Of a stretch of 45,179 bases of DNA, positions 35,114 to 43,594 are shown one piece after another (within the stretch, counting starts at the first letter, position 1; every line of letters begins with the position of its first letter). The stretch spans positions 1 to 45,179 of the forward strand of contig JAGXNR010000016.1 of NCBI GenBank assembly GCA_019894875.1, read 5' to 3'. The stretch is from Promethearchaeota archaeon (GTDB lineage Archaea > Asgardarchaeota > Lokiarchaeia > Sigynarchaeales > SOKP01). Under the pieces are notes generated by a model, which had not been told where the DNA came from, ran no database searches, and was given only the letters and a program-made list of their open reading frames with translations. The translations under genes and the position numbers were made by a program.

Positions 35114-35911
35114 ATGGATTACAAATATATAATTGTTGAAAAGAAAGAACATCTTACCATTGTTCGCATCAATAGACCAGAAGTAAGAAATGCAATCAAT
35201 CCCCATGTAAGCATTGAGATAGAAGATGCATTTAATGAGTTTGAAAATGATTCAAATGCGTGGATTGCTATCGTGACGGGCGTTGGTGATAAATCCTTTT
35301 CAGCAGGATTTGATTTAAAATGGGGGGCTACTGCTAGTATTGAAGAACAAAGAGAAGCGTTCGGTAAACTTAAATTCAAGGCAGTTACCGGAGGAGTTAC
35401 TTTTAATCCCAATATTACAAAACCCGTTATCGCTGCGGTGAATGGTTTTGCCTTTGGTGGAGGTTTCGAACTTGCATTGGGTTGTGACCTCATCATTGCA
35501 GCTGAACATGCAGTTTTTTCATTGCCTGAACCATTAGTAGGACGTGTTCCTACTGAAGGAGGTGTTCATAGATTGGTGAGATATCTTCCCTATCACATAG
35601 CAATGGAAGTCCTCTTCACATACAAACGGATTTCAGCTCAAGAAGGAGTAGAACTTGGGTTTGTAAATAAAGTAGTCCCGTTAGACCAATTAATGGATGA
35701 AGCAGAGAAAATGGCAAATACTATAATGGAAGGGTCACCACTGGCTATTCGAGCAATTAAACAAATGGCTAATGATGGGTTAGAAATGACGTTGAGAAAA
35801 GCATTTGCTACAACGTTCCCTCTATATAGAACGTTTACCCAGTCTCAAGATTTCATTGAAGGTCCTAGAGCTTTCTCAGAAAAAAGAAAACCTAAATGGA
35901 AAGGTACCTAA
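35114..35911 (+). CDS. enoyl-CoA hydratase, tandem copy 1 (265 aa)
   Basis: This crotonase has both catalytic Glu residues: LPEPLVGRVPTEGGVHRL carries the first and YHIAMEVLF the second. AVNGFAFGGGFEL is the oxyanion-hole helix. Classic 2-enoyl-CoA hydration is therefore plausible. It begins with the same first residues (MDYK.IIVEKKEHL) as the next gene, 35 bases downstream, so the two are a recent tandem duplication. Confidence 0.9.
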   Translation: MDYKYIIVEKKEHLTIVRINRPEVRNAINPHVSIEIEDAFNEFENDSNAWIAIVTGVGDKSFSAGFDLKWGATASIEEQREAFGKLKFKAVTGGVTFNPNITKPVIAAVNGFAFGGGFELALGCDLIIAAEHAVFSLPEPLVGRVPTEGGVHRLVRYLPYHIAMEVLFTYKRISAQEGVELGFVNKVVPLDQLMDEAEKMANTIMEGSPLAIRAIKQMANDGLEMTLRKAFATTFPLYRTFTQSQDFIEGPRAFSEKRKPKWKGT

Positions 35912-35946
35912 ATTAGTTAGAAGCAATAAAAAAGAAGTGAATAAAA

Positions 35947-36738
35947 GTGGATTATAAACATATAATTGTTGAAAAAAAGGAACACCTTCTAATTGTACGT
36001 CTTAATCGACCAGAAGTGTTAAACGCACTTCACCCTTATATTCAATTAGAACTTGGGCACGTGTTTAATGAATTTGAGGATGATCCAAATTTATGGGTTG
36101 CCATCTTAACAGGGATGGGGGAAAGAGCATTTTCGGCGGGATTTGATTTAAAATGGGGTGCTACTGCTAGTGCTGAAGAACAGAGAGATGCCTATGAGAA
36201 GGTTAGGGCTCAAGGAGGTTACCTCATAAGAAACTTTAAACTTACAAAACCTTTGATTGCTGCAATTAATGGTCTTGCATTTGGTGGGGGGTTTGAACTT
36301 GCTTTAAGCTGCGATCTTATGATAGCTGCGGAAAATGCTACTTTTTGCTTGCCTGAACCTATGGTTGGAAGAATTCCTTCAGGTGGTGGAATTCATCGAT
36401 TAGTAAGATACCTCCCATATCATGCTGCAATGGACATTCTTCTTACTCGTAAACGTATGACTGCTCAAGAAGGGGTAGAGCTTGGTTTTGTAAAAAAAGT
36501 CGTCCCATTTGATCAATTAATAGAAGAAGCAGAAAAAATTGCTAATCTCATAATGGAAGGCTCACCTTTAGCTGTTCGAACAATAAAGCAAATGGCGATT
36601 GACGGTCTTCAAATGACACTTAAAGAAGCACTGTTCGCAAATTTTCCGTTATTTACCAAATTTATGCAATCTCATGATTTTAGAGAAGGTCCGAAAGCTT
36701 TTGCTGAAAAAAGAGAACCTATTTGGAAAGGAGAATAA
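35947..36738 (+). CDS. enoyl-CoA hydratase/isomerase, tandem copy 2 (263 aa)
   Basis: This close paralogue of the preceding gene starts at GTG with GAAGTGA upstream. It keeps the first Glu (LPEPMVGRIPSGGG) but has Asp in place of the second (YHAAMDILL). The change could shift it from hydratase to isomerase or another substrate. Both copies are of normal length and uninterrupted. Confidence 0.88.
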   Translation: MDYKHIIVEKKEHLLIVRLNRPEVLNALHPYIQLELGHVFNEFEDDPNLWVAILTGMGERAFSAGFDLKWGATASAEEQRDAYEKVRAQGGYLIRNFKLTKPLIAAINGLAFGGGFELALSCDLMIAAENATFCLPEPMVGRIPSGGGIHRLVRYLPYHAAMDILLTRKRMTAQEGVELGFVKKVVPFDQLIEEAEKIANLIMEGSPLAVRTIKQMAIDGLQMTLKEALFANFPLFTKFMQSHDFREGPKAFAEKREPIWKGE

Positions 36739-36765
36739 CTTACAAATTAATTTTAGTTGTAAAAA

Positions 36766-36780
36766 TTTTTTTTATTTTTT
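36766..36780 (+). terminator. oligo-T terminator after the tandem crotonases
   Basis: T-runs of eight and six lie about 27 bases after the stop at 36738. Confidence 0.5.
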
Positions 36781-36870
36781 AAAAATGATATTTATTCCGA
36801 TATAACAATTTAAAGACAAACATACATTAGTCTTAATACAAAAGAAGAATAATTTTTATAGGTGATGAGA

Positions 36871-38115
36871 ATGAAATACCGAAAAATGGGAAGTAAAATC
36901 AAATGGGAAGTATCTGCTCTTGGTTTTGGGACAATGAGGTTACCAACCTTAGAAGTCGAAGAAAACGGTGAGAAAAAAACCATTATTGACGAGAAACAAT
37001 CAATTGATATGATCCGTTACGCTATTGACCATGGATGCAACTATGTAGATACCGCTTGGACGTATATGGATAGTAAAAGCGAAGAATTAGTAGGTAGGGC
37101 TTTACAAGATGGTTATAGAGAAAAAGTCCACCTTGTAACGAAATTACCGATCGGTCAAGGTTTTGTTAAGAATGAAGAAGATTTTAACCGAATATTAGAA
37201 ACCCAACTTAAAAGATTGCAAACCAAATACCTCGATATTTACCATTTACATGGATTAAGTAGAATGAGTTTTGAAAAAGTAAAAGAATTGAAGATTTTGG
37301 AAAAAATGGAACAAGCTAAAGCAGACGGAAAAATCAAAAATATTGGGTTTTCTTTCCACGATTCTTTTAATACATTCAAAAAGATAATAGACTTTTATGA
37401 TTGGGATGCATGTCAAGTCCAATATAATTATATGGATGTGAATTTCCAAGCTGGTACTGAAGGAGTGAAATACGCAGCTGGAAAAGGAATCGCAGTTATT
37501 GTTATGGAACCCCTTCGAGGAGGAAAACTCTTTATTGATGAAAAGAATTTAAATGAGAATAGTCCAGAGATAAAGAGAATTTTAGATGTGTCAAAAGTAA
37601 AAAGAAGCCTACCAGAATGGGCTCTCCAGTGGGTGTGGAATCAAGAGGAAGTCTCTGTTGTTCTCTCTGGGATGAGTGCTATGAATCAAGTAGTGGAGAA
37701 CATAGAATCTGCAAATAATTCAGGGATCAACATTCTGACTAAAGATGAATCACAAACTATTGAAGATTTAAAAGGAGCATTTGCCAAACAAATATTCGTG
37801 GTTCCTTGTACCACTTGTCGTTATTGTATGCCATGTCCTGAAGGAGTCAACATTCCGGTTCTATTCAACATACTTAATCAATTTAATCAATATGGAGAAA
37901 ATACAAGAGCAGGCTTTACTGGTTATTACAAATCACTCCCTAAAACTCAAGAAGAATTAGAAAAAAGTGGTAGGAAAGACATTGGATCTGCAAACTTATG
38001 TATCGAATGCGGGGAATGTATGGAGAAATGTCCTCAGCAAATTGAGATACCTGATGAATTAAAAAAAATTAGATCAATTTTCGAAGATGGTAAAAAAGTC
38101 GCTGACTTCTATTAA
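36871..38115 (+). CDS. aldo-keto reductase with C-terminal ferredoxin domain (414 aa)
   Basis: Residues 1-280 form an aldo-keto reductase barrel with the catalytic Asp and Tyr in VDTAWTYMDSKSEE, Lys in VTKLP and His in YHLHG. The C-terminal domain carries CTTCRYCMPCPEGV and CIECGECMEKCP, two Fe-S motifs typical of the iron-sulfur AKR family in anaerobes. It would reduce an aldehyde or ketone with electrons linked to NAD(P)H or ferredoxin. I chose the ATG at 36871 because GGTGA lies five bases before it; the GTG at 36862 is part of that ribosome site. Confidence 0.88.
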   Translation: MKYRKMGSKIKWEVSALGFGTMRLPTLEVEENGEKKTIIDEKQSIDMIRYAIDHGCNYVDTAWTYMDSKSEELVGRALQDGYREKVHLVTKLPIGQGFVKNEEDFNRILETQLKRLQTKYLDIYHLHGLSRMSFEKVKELKILEKMEQAKADGKIKNIGFSFHDSFNTFKKIIDFYDWDACQVQYNYMDVNFQAGTEGVKYAAGKGIAVIVMEPLRGGKLFIDEKNLNENSPEIKRILDVSKVKRSLPEWALQWVWNQEEVSVVLSGMSAMNQVVENIESANNSGINILTKDESQTIEDLKGAFAKQIFVVPCTTCRYCMPCPEGVNIPVLFNILNQFNQYGENTRAGFTGYYKSLPKTQEELEKSGRKDIGSANLCIECGECMEKCPQQIEIPDELKKIRSIFEDGKKVADFY

Positions 38116-38216
38116 ATGATTTAAGCGTCTTTTTTATACTAATTTATTATCTTTTTATTTACAGAAAGTGCTAATTTTACCAATATAAAAGAAGGGAGTA
38201 AAAAAAATTATAGTAA

Positions 38217-38762
38217 TTATTTTCTTGGAGCCAGAAAAGTACACATCCCATCACAGGGGATTTCTTGAGTTTGACTGACTTCAACATCATCCATTTTAAG
38301 GATATTAAAAATTGTCTGCCAGGCAGTTTTACACCCACCTTTGCATGGTAGAGATTTCAATTCCTCTTCGGACAAGGCTTCCTTTAACTTGTTATGAACT
38401 GTACATGTTCCTTCGACAATAGAAAAACTTAACTCTTTGTGATATGCGGTCTGGATTAATACAACACTCATTAAATGAATTGAAAGACACGCTAGTTCTA
38501 TAAATCTTTGAGCTTCATGTGGAAATCTTACTTCTCCAGTTTTTTCACTAACCAGTTGAACCATTTCATAAAGATGATCAACAAATCCTGGCTCAGTTCC
38601 TAATTTGTAAGTTTTTTCCATCAGACTTTTTCCCCACTCCTCAAAAACCGAAACATCTTTCGATTCAATGTATTTCTGAGCAATTTTTGCACCCCCAAAT
38701 TCATCTTCAATCGCTTTAAAGAGCTCTTCCTTGAGATTATAATCAAATCTTGGTTGCATCAT
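38217..38762 (-). CDS. uncharacterised protein with paired Cys motifs (181 aa)
   Basis: I do not recognise this protein. It is mostly helical (residues 1-120) and ends with two close Cys pairs, PCKGGCKTAW and PCDGMCTF, that could bind a metal or cluster. It overlaps the upstream ferredoxin gene by the ATGA junction, so it is translationally coupled to a 4Fe-4S protein and very likely works with it. Met-Met at the start makes 38762 or 38759 equally possible. Confidence 0.75.
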   Translation of the reverse strand: MMQPRFDYNLKEELFKAIEDEFGGAKIAQKYIESKDVSVFEEWGKSLMEKTYKLGTEPGFVDHLYEMVQLVSEKTGEVRFPHEAQRFIELACLSIHLMSVVLIQTAYHKELSFSIVEGTCTVHNKLKEALSEEELKSLPCKGGCKTAWQTIFNILKMDDVEVSQTQEIPCDGMCTFLAPRK

Positions 38763-39166
38763 ATTTTTTTCAACCCCTTGTACATACTATCTAGCTTTTC
38801 AATTTGTTCTTGATTTTCCATCGCAACCTTTAATGATTCGAATGGATGCTTATAGGGATTTTCTCCCTCTTTTATTTCAGGAAGTGTAATTTCAATCGTA
38901 ATCGCATCTACTGGGCAATATTTTGTGCATTCCATACAGCCGATACACTTTGGGGCAGCAGATCCTGCTACTAAATAGTGTTTAGGTTTGTTAGGATCTG
39001 GTTTCATATATGCACCTGAAACATTTGGGTATGAGTGGACATGAAAAACTCCTTGAGGGCATTTAATATAACATTTATAATCACAAACCATAGGTAATTG
39101 GCATTTTTCTCTATCTACATTAACTCTTATTGCAGGTATATCCTGATTTTTTATTTGTATTGCCAT
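38759..39166 (-). CDS. 2x[4Fe-4S] ferredoxin-like protein (135 aa)
   Basis: This protein has one regular cluster motif, CIGCMECTKYCP, in the C-terminal half. A first group, CQLPMVCDYKCYIKCP, has wider spacing than a standard ferredoxin, so the first cluster may be atypical. The true start is the ATG at 39166, four bases after GGTGATC (39169-39175). The in-frame TTG at 39184 would include that site in the coding sequence and is rejected. It lies 11 bases below the gene at 39178 and is coupled to the gene at 38217. Confidence 0.82.
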   Translation of the reverse strand: MAIQIKNQDIPAIRVNVDREKCQLPMVCDYKCYIKCPQGVFHVHSYPNVSGAYMKPDPNKPKHYLVAGSAAPKCIGCMECTKYCPVDAITIEITLPEIKEGENPYKHPFESLKVAMENQEQIEKLDSMYKGLKKI

Positions 39167-39168
39167 AT

Positions 39169-39175
39169 GATCACC
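39169..39175 (-). promoter_or_regulatory. ribosome binding site GGTGATC
   Basis: This near-complete match to the archaeal anti-Shine-Dalgarno sequence lies two bases before the ATG at 39166. It decides the start of the ferredoxin-like gene and overlaps the intergenic 11 bases after the upstream stop. Confidence 0.6.
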
Positions 39176-39177
39176 TT

Positions 39178-40038
39178 TTACCAATCATATCTAAGAATTG
39201 GGAAATCTCGCCTATCACATAGATCGATTGCTCCAAACTCGCAAACACCTTCGCAAAGTCCGCATCCAAAACACATTTGAGCATCAATTTGCACCCTCTT
39301 TTGTCGAATGTCGGCAGCTATAGCCCCGAATTGACATCTCTGAACACATTTAAAGCATCCTGTACATTTTTCCATATTATGGATTGCTACTCTTTCACCT
39401 TTAATTAACTGTTTTTCACCATAACGTAATCTCATTTCAATCGATGCACAATCAGGTCTCGAGCAATTACATAAACCTCCGATATAAGGACCTCCATTTC
39501 TTTCTCCAAAATTCATCAAATTTTGAACAAGTCCTTTCTTATTCCATTTAATTACCCATTCTCGCGCTTCATCGTGATCAACCCATTCTGCTCCTGCAAC
39601 ATACCTAGCAGGGGTTCTTTCCCATCTAAACATACCAATTCCGAGACCTAAACAAGTCATTTTAGAGCGATCTCTTTCCACATAACCAAATTTGAATTTT
39701 CTACATTCGCAATGAATAAAGCAAATCGGTGAACTAATGTCGATTAAATCTAATGAGTCTTGAAGAGTAAGTGTTTGAGCACCTTGAACTTTAGTATGCA
39801 ATCGATTTGCAGCTCGCATAAGATCAGGAAATCTATCATCCTTAAGATTATAAGCATTTATTGCTTGAGCAATAAGTGGTCCGGCAGCAGCTTCAATAGC
39901 AGCAGTTCCGCCTTTTATACGTGTTGTGTTTTTTTTAGTTTGCTCTACTCGATTTCTGTGATACATGAATCTGGCATATCGTTTAGCATCTTTGAACCAC
40001 AATTTCCCAGTTCCGTGAGTAAAACACGTATTACACAT
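39178..40038 (-). CDS. Cys-rich / 2x[4Fe-4S] protein related to the winged-helix ferredoxin family (286 aa)
   Basis: This protein shares the middle and C-terminal architecture of the proteins at 9063 and 31939: CFIHCECR, a spaced Cys, a GLVQN turn, LCNCSRPDC in place of CNCCNCCC, then CTGCFKCVQRCQ and CFGCGLCEGVC. The N-terminal winged helix is absent and is replaced by a helical segment starting MCNTCFTHGTG, with its own Cys pair. It heads a three-gene operon with a ferredoxin and an unknown protein. The three together look like a soluble electron-transfer unit; the partner enzyme is unknown. Confidence 0.78.
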   Translation of the reverse strand: MCNTCFTHGTGKLWFKDAKRYARFMYHRNRVEQTKKNTTRIKGGTAAIEAAAGPLIAQAINAYNLKDDRFPDLMRAANRLHTKVQGAQTLTLQDSLDLIDISSPICFIHCECRKFKFGYVERDRSKMTCLGLGIGMFRWERTPARYVAGAEWVDHDEAREWVIKWNKKGLVQNLMNFGERNGGPYIGGLCNCSRPDCASIEMRLRYGEKQLIKGERVAIHNMEKCTGCFKCVQRCQFGAIAADIRQKRVQIDAQMCFGCGLCEGVCEFGAIDLCDRRDFPILRYDW

Positions 40039-40171
40039 TTCTATTTTCCCCTTATTTTTTTCAAAATTTGTTAGTTTTTATTAGATCATATTTAATCTTG
40101 ATAAAATATAATTCTTGTGATTAACCTTTATATCAATTTGTTTTAAATTTTGATTGTCTTATTTGTTAGAT

Positions 40172-40184
40172 TTTGATAATCAAA
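40172..40184. repeat. perfect palindrome TTTGATAATCAAA
   Basis: This 6-base-arm palindrome with a one-base centre lies just before a TATA-like TTTTAAATATTTT in the divergent gap between 40038 and 40249. A TTTTGAT half-site occurs 23 bases upstream (40148-40154). It is a candidate operator. Confidence 0.35.
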
Positions 40185-40248
40185 GTTTTAAATATTTTGG
40201 GAGATAAAATCAGTTAAACATAAAAAAAATAAATGGTGAAAATTAAAA

Positions 40249-41019
40249 ATGGGCTCAAAAGAATTTGAAACAGTTCTATATGAAACAAATGAAGAAATTA
40301 AAGTTGGATACATTACTTTAAACAGACCTGAAAAACATAATGCACTAAGTTATCAATTACTTGATGATATAGACGCGGTTTTTGACCATGCAGAAGAAGA
40401 TAATAGTGTAAATGTTATAGTATTAAAAGGCGCGGGTAAGAGTTTTTGCTCAGGATTTGATCTCAAGGGATCCTATTATTTAACAGCACCTGAAGGGGGC
40501 TGGAAATACAAGAATTCTTATGACATACTACGTAAAAAAATATATGCAAAATATACTCGCATATTTAATTTTCCAAAGGTAACGATTGCTCAGATTCATG
40601 GCAATTGTACTGATGCAGGATGCTACCTTCAACTTTGCTGTGATATCTCAGTAGCAGCGGATGATGCAATATTAGGACATCCCGCTCAATTATGGGGTGG
40701 TTCACAAAGTTTACCACTTTGGCAAATGTATTTAGGTGAAAAAAAAGCACGCTATCTTTTGATAAGTGGGAGAAGAATTTCGGGAAAAGCAGCGGCAGAC
40801 ATGGGACTAGTGAGTATAAGTGTTCCTCGAGATAAACTTGATGAAGAGGTGAATAAATTAGGCGCTGAAATTGCCAGAATACCCGCCTATGGTGCTTTAC
40901 ATAATAAACTTGCCATGAATACTGCTCTTAAAATTCGAGGTATCGATGCCTTATTCGAGTATTTTGGTCAGATGAATAGGTTCACTAGATTTATTCCTGA
41001 TAGACCACCTCGAGAATAA
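40249..41019 (+). CDS. crotonase-family protein lacking both catalytic Glu (256 aa)
   Basis: The crotonase fold is clear (ITLNRPEKHNAL, SFCSGFDLKG, and an oxyanion-hole helix at GNCTDAGCYLQLCCD). The first catalytic position reads LGHPAQLWGGSQS, and the second reads KKARYLLISG, so neither Glu is kept. The oxyanion helix also has unusual Cys residues instead of the Gly-rich run. A hydratase reaction is unlikely; isomerase, hydrolase or C-C cleavage are known in this superfamily and remain possible. Confidence 0.85.
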   Translation: MGSKEFETVLYETNEEIKVGYITLNRPEKHNALSYQLLDDIDAVFDHAEEDNSVNVIVLKGAGKSFCSGFDLKGSYYLTAPEGGWKYKNSYDILRKKIYAKYTRIFNFPKVTIAQIHGNCTDAGCYLQLCCDISVAADDAILGHPAQLWGGSQSLPLWQMYLGEKKARYLLISGRRISGKAAADMGLVSISVPRDKLDEEVNKLGAEIARIPAYGALHNKLAMNTALKIRGIDALFEYFGQMNRFTRFIPDRPPRE

Positions 41020-41120
41020 TAACAACCAAATACTAATACTAATATTTTTTCTATCTATTTTTTATTGTAAAGACGTTTAATTTAAATTATATTCATTAAA
41101 AAAAAACGGTTTTAGTAAAA

Positions 41121-41954
41121 ATGGATTATAAAGAAATAATTTTTGAAAGTTCGAACCAGATTGCCACAATAACGTTCAACAGACCAGATAAGCTTAATGC
41201 GATGACACCTCGAATGATGGCTGAATTCTGGGACGCAATTAGGAGAGTAGAAGATGATCCAGACCTAAGAGTTACAATATTAACTGGTGCGGGAAGAGGG
41301 TTTTGTGCTGGTCAGGATTTATCCAGTGGTGGGGGTACTTTTGATGAGTTAGATACACCTCAAGAAGCAGCCGAAAGAGTAAAAAAGGAAGGAGCAACTA
41401 TTAAATGGTATTTTTCATTGAAAAAACCTGTCATTGTAGCGATAAATGGTCCTGTTGTTGGGGTAGGAGTAACGACTATCTTACCTTTCGATATCAGGAT
41501 TGCTTCTGAGAGTGCCCGTATCGGAATTGTGTTTAATCGACGCGGTGTTATCCCCGAATTTGCTTCCCCTTGGTTATTACCTCGGATTATTGGAGTTAGT
41601 AGAGCCGCTGAATTAATGTATACTGGCAGAATAATCAATGCAAAAGAAGCGTTAGAATTTGGGCTGGTCAGTCGGGTAGTACCTGATGAAAAATTGATGG
41701 ATACAGCAAGAGAAATAGCTGAAGAAATATTATTAAGTGCTCCGGTGAGTGTTACGCTCACAAAAAGAATGATTTATCAATTCCTTACTGAAACAGATAT
41801 AGATAAGATAGAGAGCATTAACCATCAATATCTTGGGTGGGTTTCAACAAAAGCAGATACCCGTGAAGGAGTAATGTCATTTCTTGAAAAGAGGAAACCT
41901 GAATGGAAATTACATGTTCCTGGAGATTTACCCGATTTTTACCCTCTGGAGTGA
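41121..41954 (+). CDS. enoyl-CoA hydratase/isomerase family protein (277 aa)
   Basis: This is a PaaG-like crotonase, with GFCAGQDLSSGGG and AINGPVVGVG for the oxyanion hole, GVIPEFASPWLLPR with a Glu after IP, and SRAAELMYTG keeping the second Glu. The C-terminus is extended (PEWKLHVPGDLPDFYPLE). It is followed by the small protein at 41962 with a gap of seven bases, so they are probably translated together. Confidence 0.87.
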   Translation: MDYKEIIFESSNQIATITFNRPDKLNAMTPRMMAEFWDAIRRVEDDPDLRVTILTGAGRGFCAGQDLSSGGGTFDELDTPQEAAERVKKEGATIKWYFSLKKPVIVAINGPVVGVGVTTILPFDIRIASESARIGIVFNRRGVIPEFASPWLLPRIIGVSRAAELMYTGRIINAKEALEFGLVSRVVPDEKLMDTAREIAEEILLSAPVSVTLTKRMIYQFLTETDIDKIESINHQYLGWVSTKADTREGVMSFLEKRKPEWKLHVPGDLPDFYPLE

Positions 41955-41961
41955 TGTTCTC

Positions 41962-42318
41962 ATGTGTGCAAAATTCAAAGGGATTCCAGCCTTGATTTAT
42001 TCGGCTTTATGGAGACGGCAGATATTCGGAAAATTAAAGAAGGATTTTCCAGAAAAAACTACACTGGTAGTATATATAACTGATCAACCCCCCGCAGTTT
42101 TAATTAATATTGATAAAGATAATTTTGAAATGGAAAAATTAGAGGAAATAAATGATATTAACGAATTAGATAATTTAAAATGTGACGGCTATTTTGCAAC
42201 TCCACAAAATTATCTTTATGGGGGTCTTCCTACTTTGATGAAAGGAGTAGAAGAAGGAATAGTTAAAATGAAAAATGAATCTATTTTTTTTGGGATATTA
42301 GGAGGAATTATAAATTAA
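41962..42318 (+). CDS. small protein, possibly SCP2-like (118 aa)
   Basis: The ATG at 41962 is preceded by GGAGTGATG, which overlaps the stop of the crotonase gene. The earlier in-frame start at 41884 would lie within that gene and is rejected. The strand pattern (TTLVVYITDQPPAVLINI, then CDGYFATPQNYLYGGLPTLMKG) resembles the SCP2 sterol-carrier fold, which holds acyl or sterol groups. This is weak pattern matching only; the gene may belong to an unnamed family. Confidence 0.6.
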   Translation: MCAKFKGIPALIYSALWRRQIFGKLKKDFPEKTTLVVYITDQPPAVLINIDKDNFEMEKLEEINDINELDNLKCDGYFATPQNYLYGGLPTLMKGVEEGIVKMKNESIFFGILGGIIN

Positions 42319-42333
42319 TGAGTGATGTTAAAA

Positions 42334-43491
42334 ATGGTTAAAGTTCAGAAAATGTCTGCTCTTGAAAGAGTTTTAACAGTATTGGAGGGAAAAATTCCTG
42401 ATCGAGTTCCAAGTTTTATATTAGGAGGGGATTATGAATTTGTTTATAGGTTTATGAATTCTCCCTACAAACTAACTAAGGAAGATATGAAGAAATTAGA
42501 TAAAGATCGAGTTTCCTTTAATATTCCCTTTATTCATTCGATTATAGCTAAATTCAATCCACCAGATATCTTTCCTGGAGGACTTGATGCCAAGATCGAT
42601 ATGTGTTGGAGCACAACGGGAGGTAGTTTGATAAAGTTAAGTTTTACAGATCAAATTTTATCTGGTAATGGAGGAAAATTTGATGCGTTGATAAAAGATA
42701 ATGGGATACCCCATTTATGGTATACAGGACCGGGACTCCAAACAAAAGAACATATAGAAGAATATTGGGAAAGGGGAAAGGATTTAACACCTAATCCAGC
42801 GGCATTTCGAAATTTATCAAGAATTAGAAAAACTATGTCAGATAAATACGATATTGTAGTTTCCCAAGGAATTACAGGTCCCTTCGAAAATTGTGTATTT
42901 GGGATAGGACATGCAAATTTTACTCGGTTTGCGCGAAAGGATCCAAAATTTCTACAGCAACACATAGATTTTCAATGGGAAACATTTGAAGAACCCTCAT
43001 TAAAGTTATTAATGAATCAAAAACCAGATGTTGTAATGTGTGGAGATGATTATGGATATAATAGGGGTTTACAAATACATGTTGACCAATGGAGAAAATA
43101 CATTAAACCTAAGTTAGCAGAATATGTTAAATATACTCATGACGGGGGCGCTAAATTTGTTTTACATAGTTGCGGTAATTTAGGACAGATTTTCCCTGAT
43201 TTTGTAGAAATTGGGATTGATGGCGTCGAATCTTTAAAACCAAAAAGTAATGATTTAAAAATGTATAGAGAGAAATATCCAGAAATTGCTTTAATTGGAA
43301 CTATTGATGATTCTGAGATGCTTATTTATGAATCTCCTGCATATATAAGAAACTCTGTAAAAGAAAGCATAAAAGAACTAGGAAAAAAAGGAGGATATAT
43401 ACCGGGGCCAACAAACTTCCTGTTAGATCACCCCGCGGAAAAAATTGTTTCTCTTTACAAAGCAATTCAAGAATTTGGGGCTATATATTAA
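42334..43491 (+). CDS. uroporphyrinogen decarboxylase / MtaA-like methyltransferase family protein (385 aa)
   Basis: This is a URO-D-fold protein: ALERVLTVLEGKIPDRVP at the start, DDYGYNRGLQIH in the middle, and FVLHSCGNLGQIFPDFVEIGIDG with the His-x-x-Cys characteristic of the zinc-dependent MtaA/CmuA/MtbA branch. Such proteins transfer methyl groups to or from corrinoid proteins or coenzyme M; haem synthesis is less likely. No corrinoid protein is encoded nearby. I choose the ATG at 42334, which has GTGAT seven bases upstream; ATG 42325 or GTG 42322 are alternatives. Confidence 0.8.
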   Translation: MVKVQKMSALERVLTVLEGKIPDRVPSFILGGDYEFVYRFMNSPYKLTKEDMKKLDKDRVSFNIPFIHSIIAKFNPPDIFPGGLDAKIDMCWSTTGGSLIKLSFTDQILSGNGGKFDALIKDNGIPHLWYTGPGLQTKEHIEEYWERGKDLTPNPAAFRNLSRIRKTMSDKYDIVVSQGITGPFENCVFGIGHANFTRFARKDPKFLQQHIDFQWETFEEPSLKLLMNQKPDVVMCGDDYGYNRGLQIHVDQWRKYIKPKLAEYVKYTHDGGAKFVLHSCGNLGQIFPDFVEIGIDGVESLKPKSNDLKMYREKYPEIALIGTIDDSEMLIYESPAYIRNSVKESIKELGKKGGYIPGPTNFLLDHPAEKIVSLYKAIQEFGAIY

Positions 43492-43594
43492 TTTCTTTTT
43501 TCCCAAAATTATTGAATAAAATTATTTAACGATACCAGATGAATATAATAATAAAAAAAATCATCTTCAAAAACAAAAAAAGTGATATTTATCT

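Noticed and set aside
39167..39184. TTG start for the ferredoxin-like gene
   Set aside because: It would place the GGTGATC ribosome site inside the coding sequence; the ATG at 39166 is better.
41884..41961. Longer start for the small protein at 41962
   Set aside because: It would lie wholly within the crotonase gene in another frame. The ATG at 41962 has a GGAGTGATG ribosome site.
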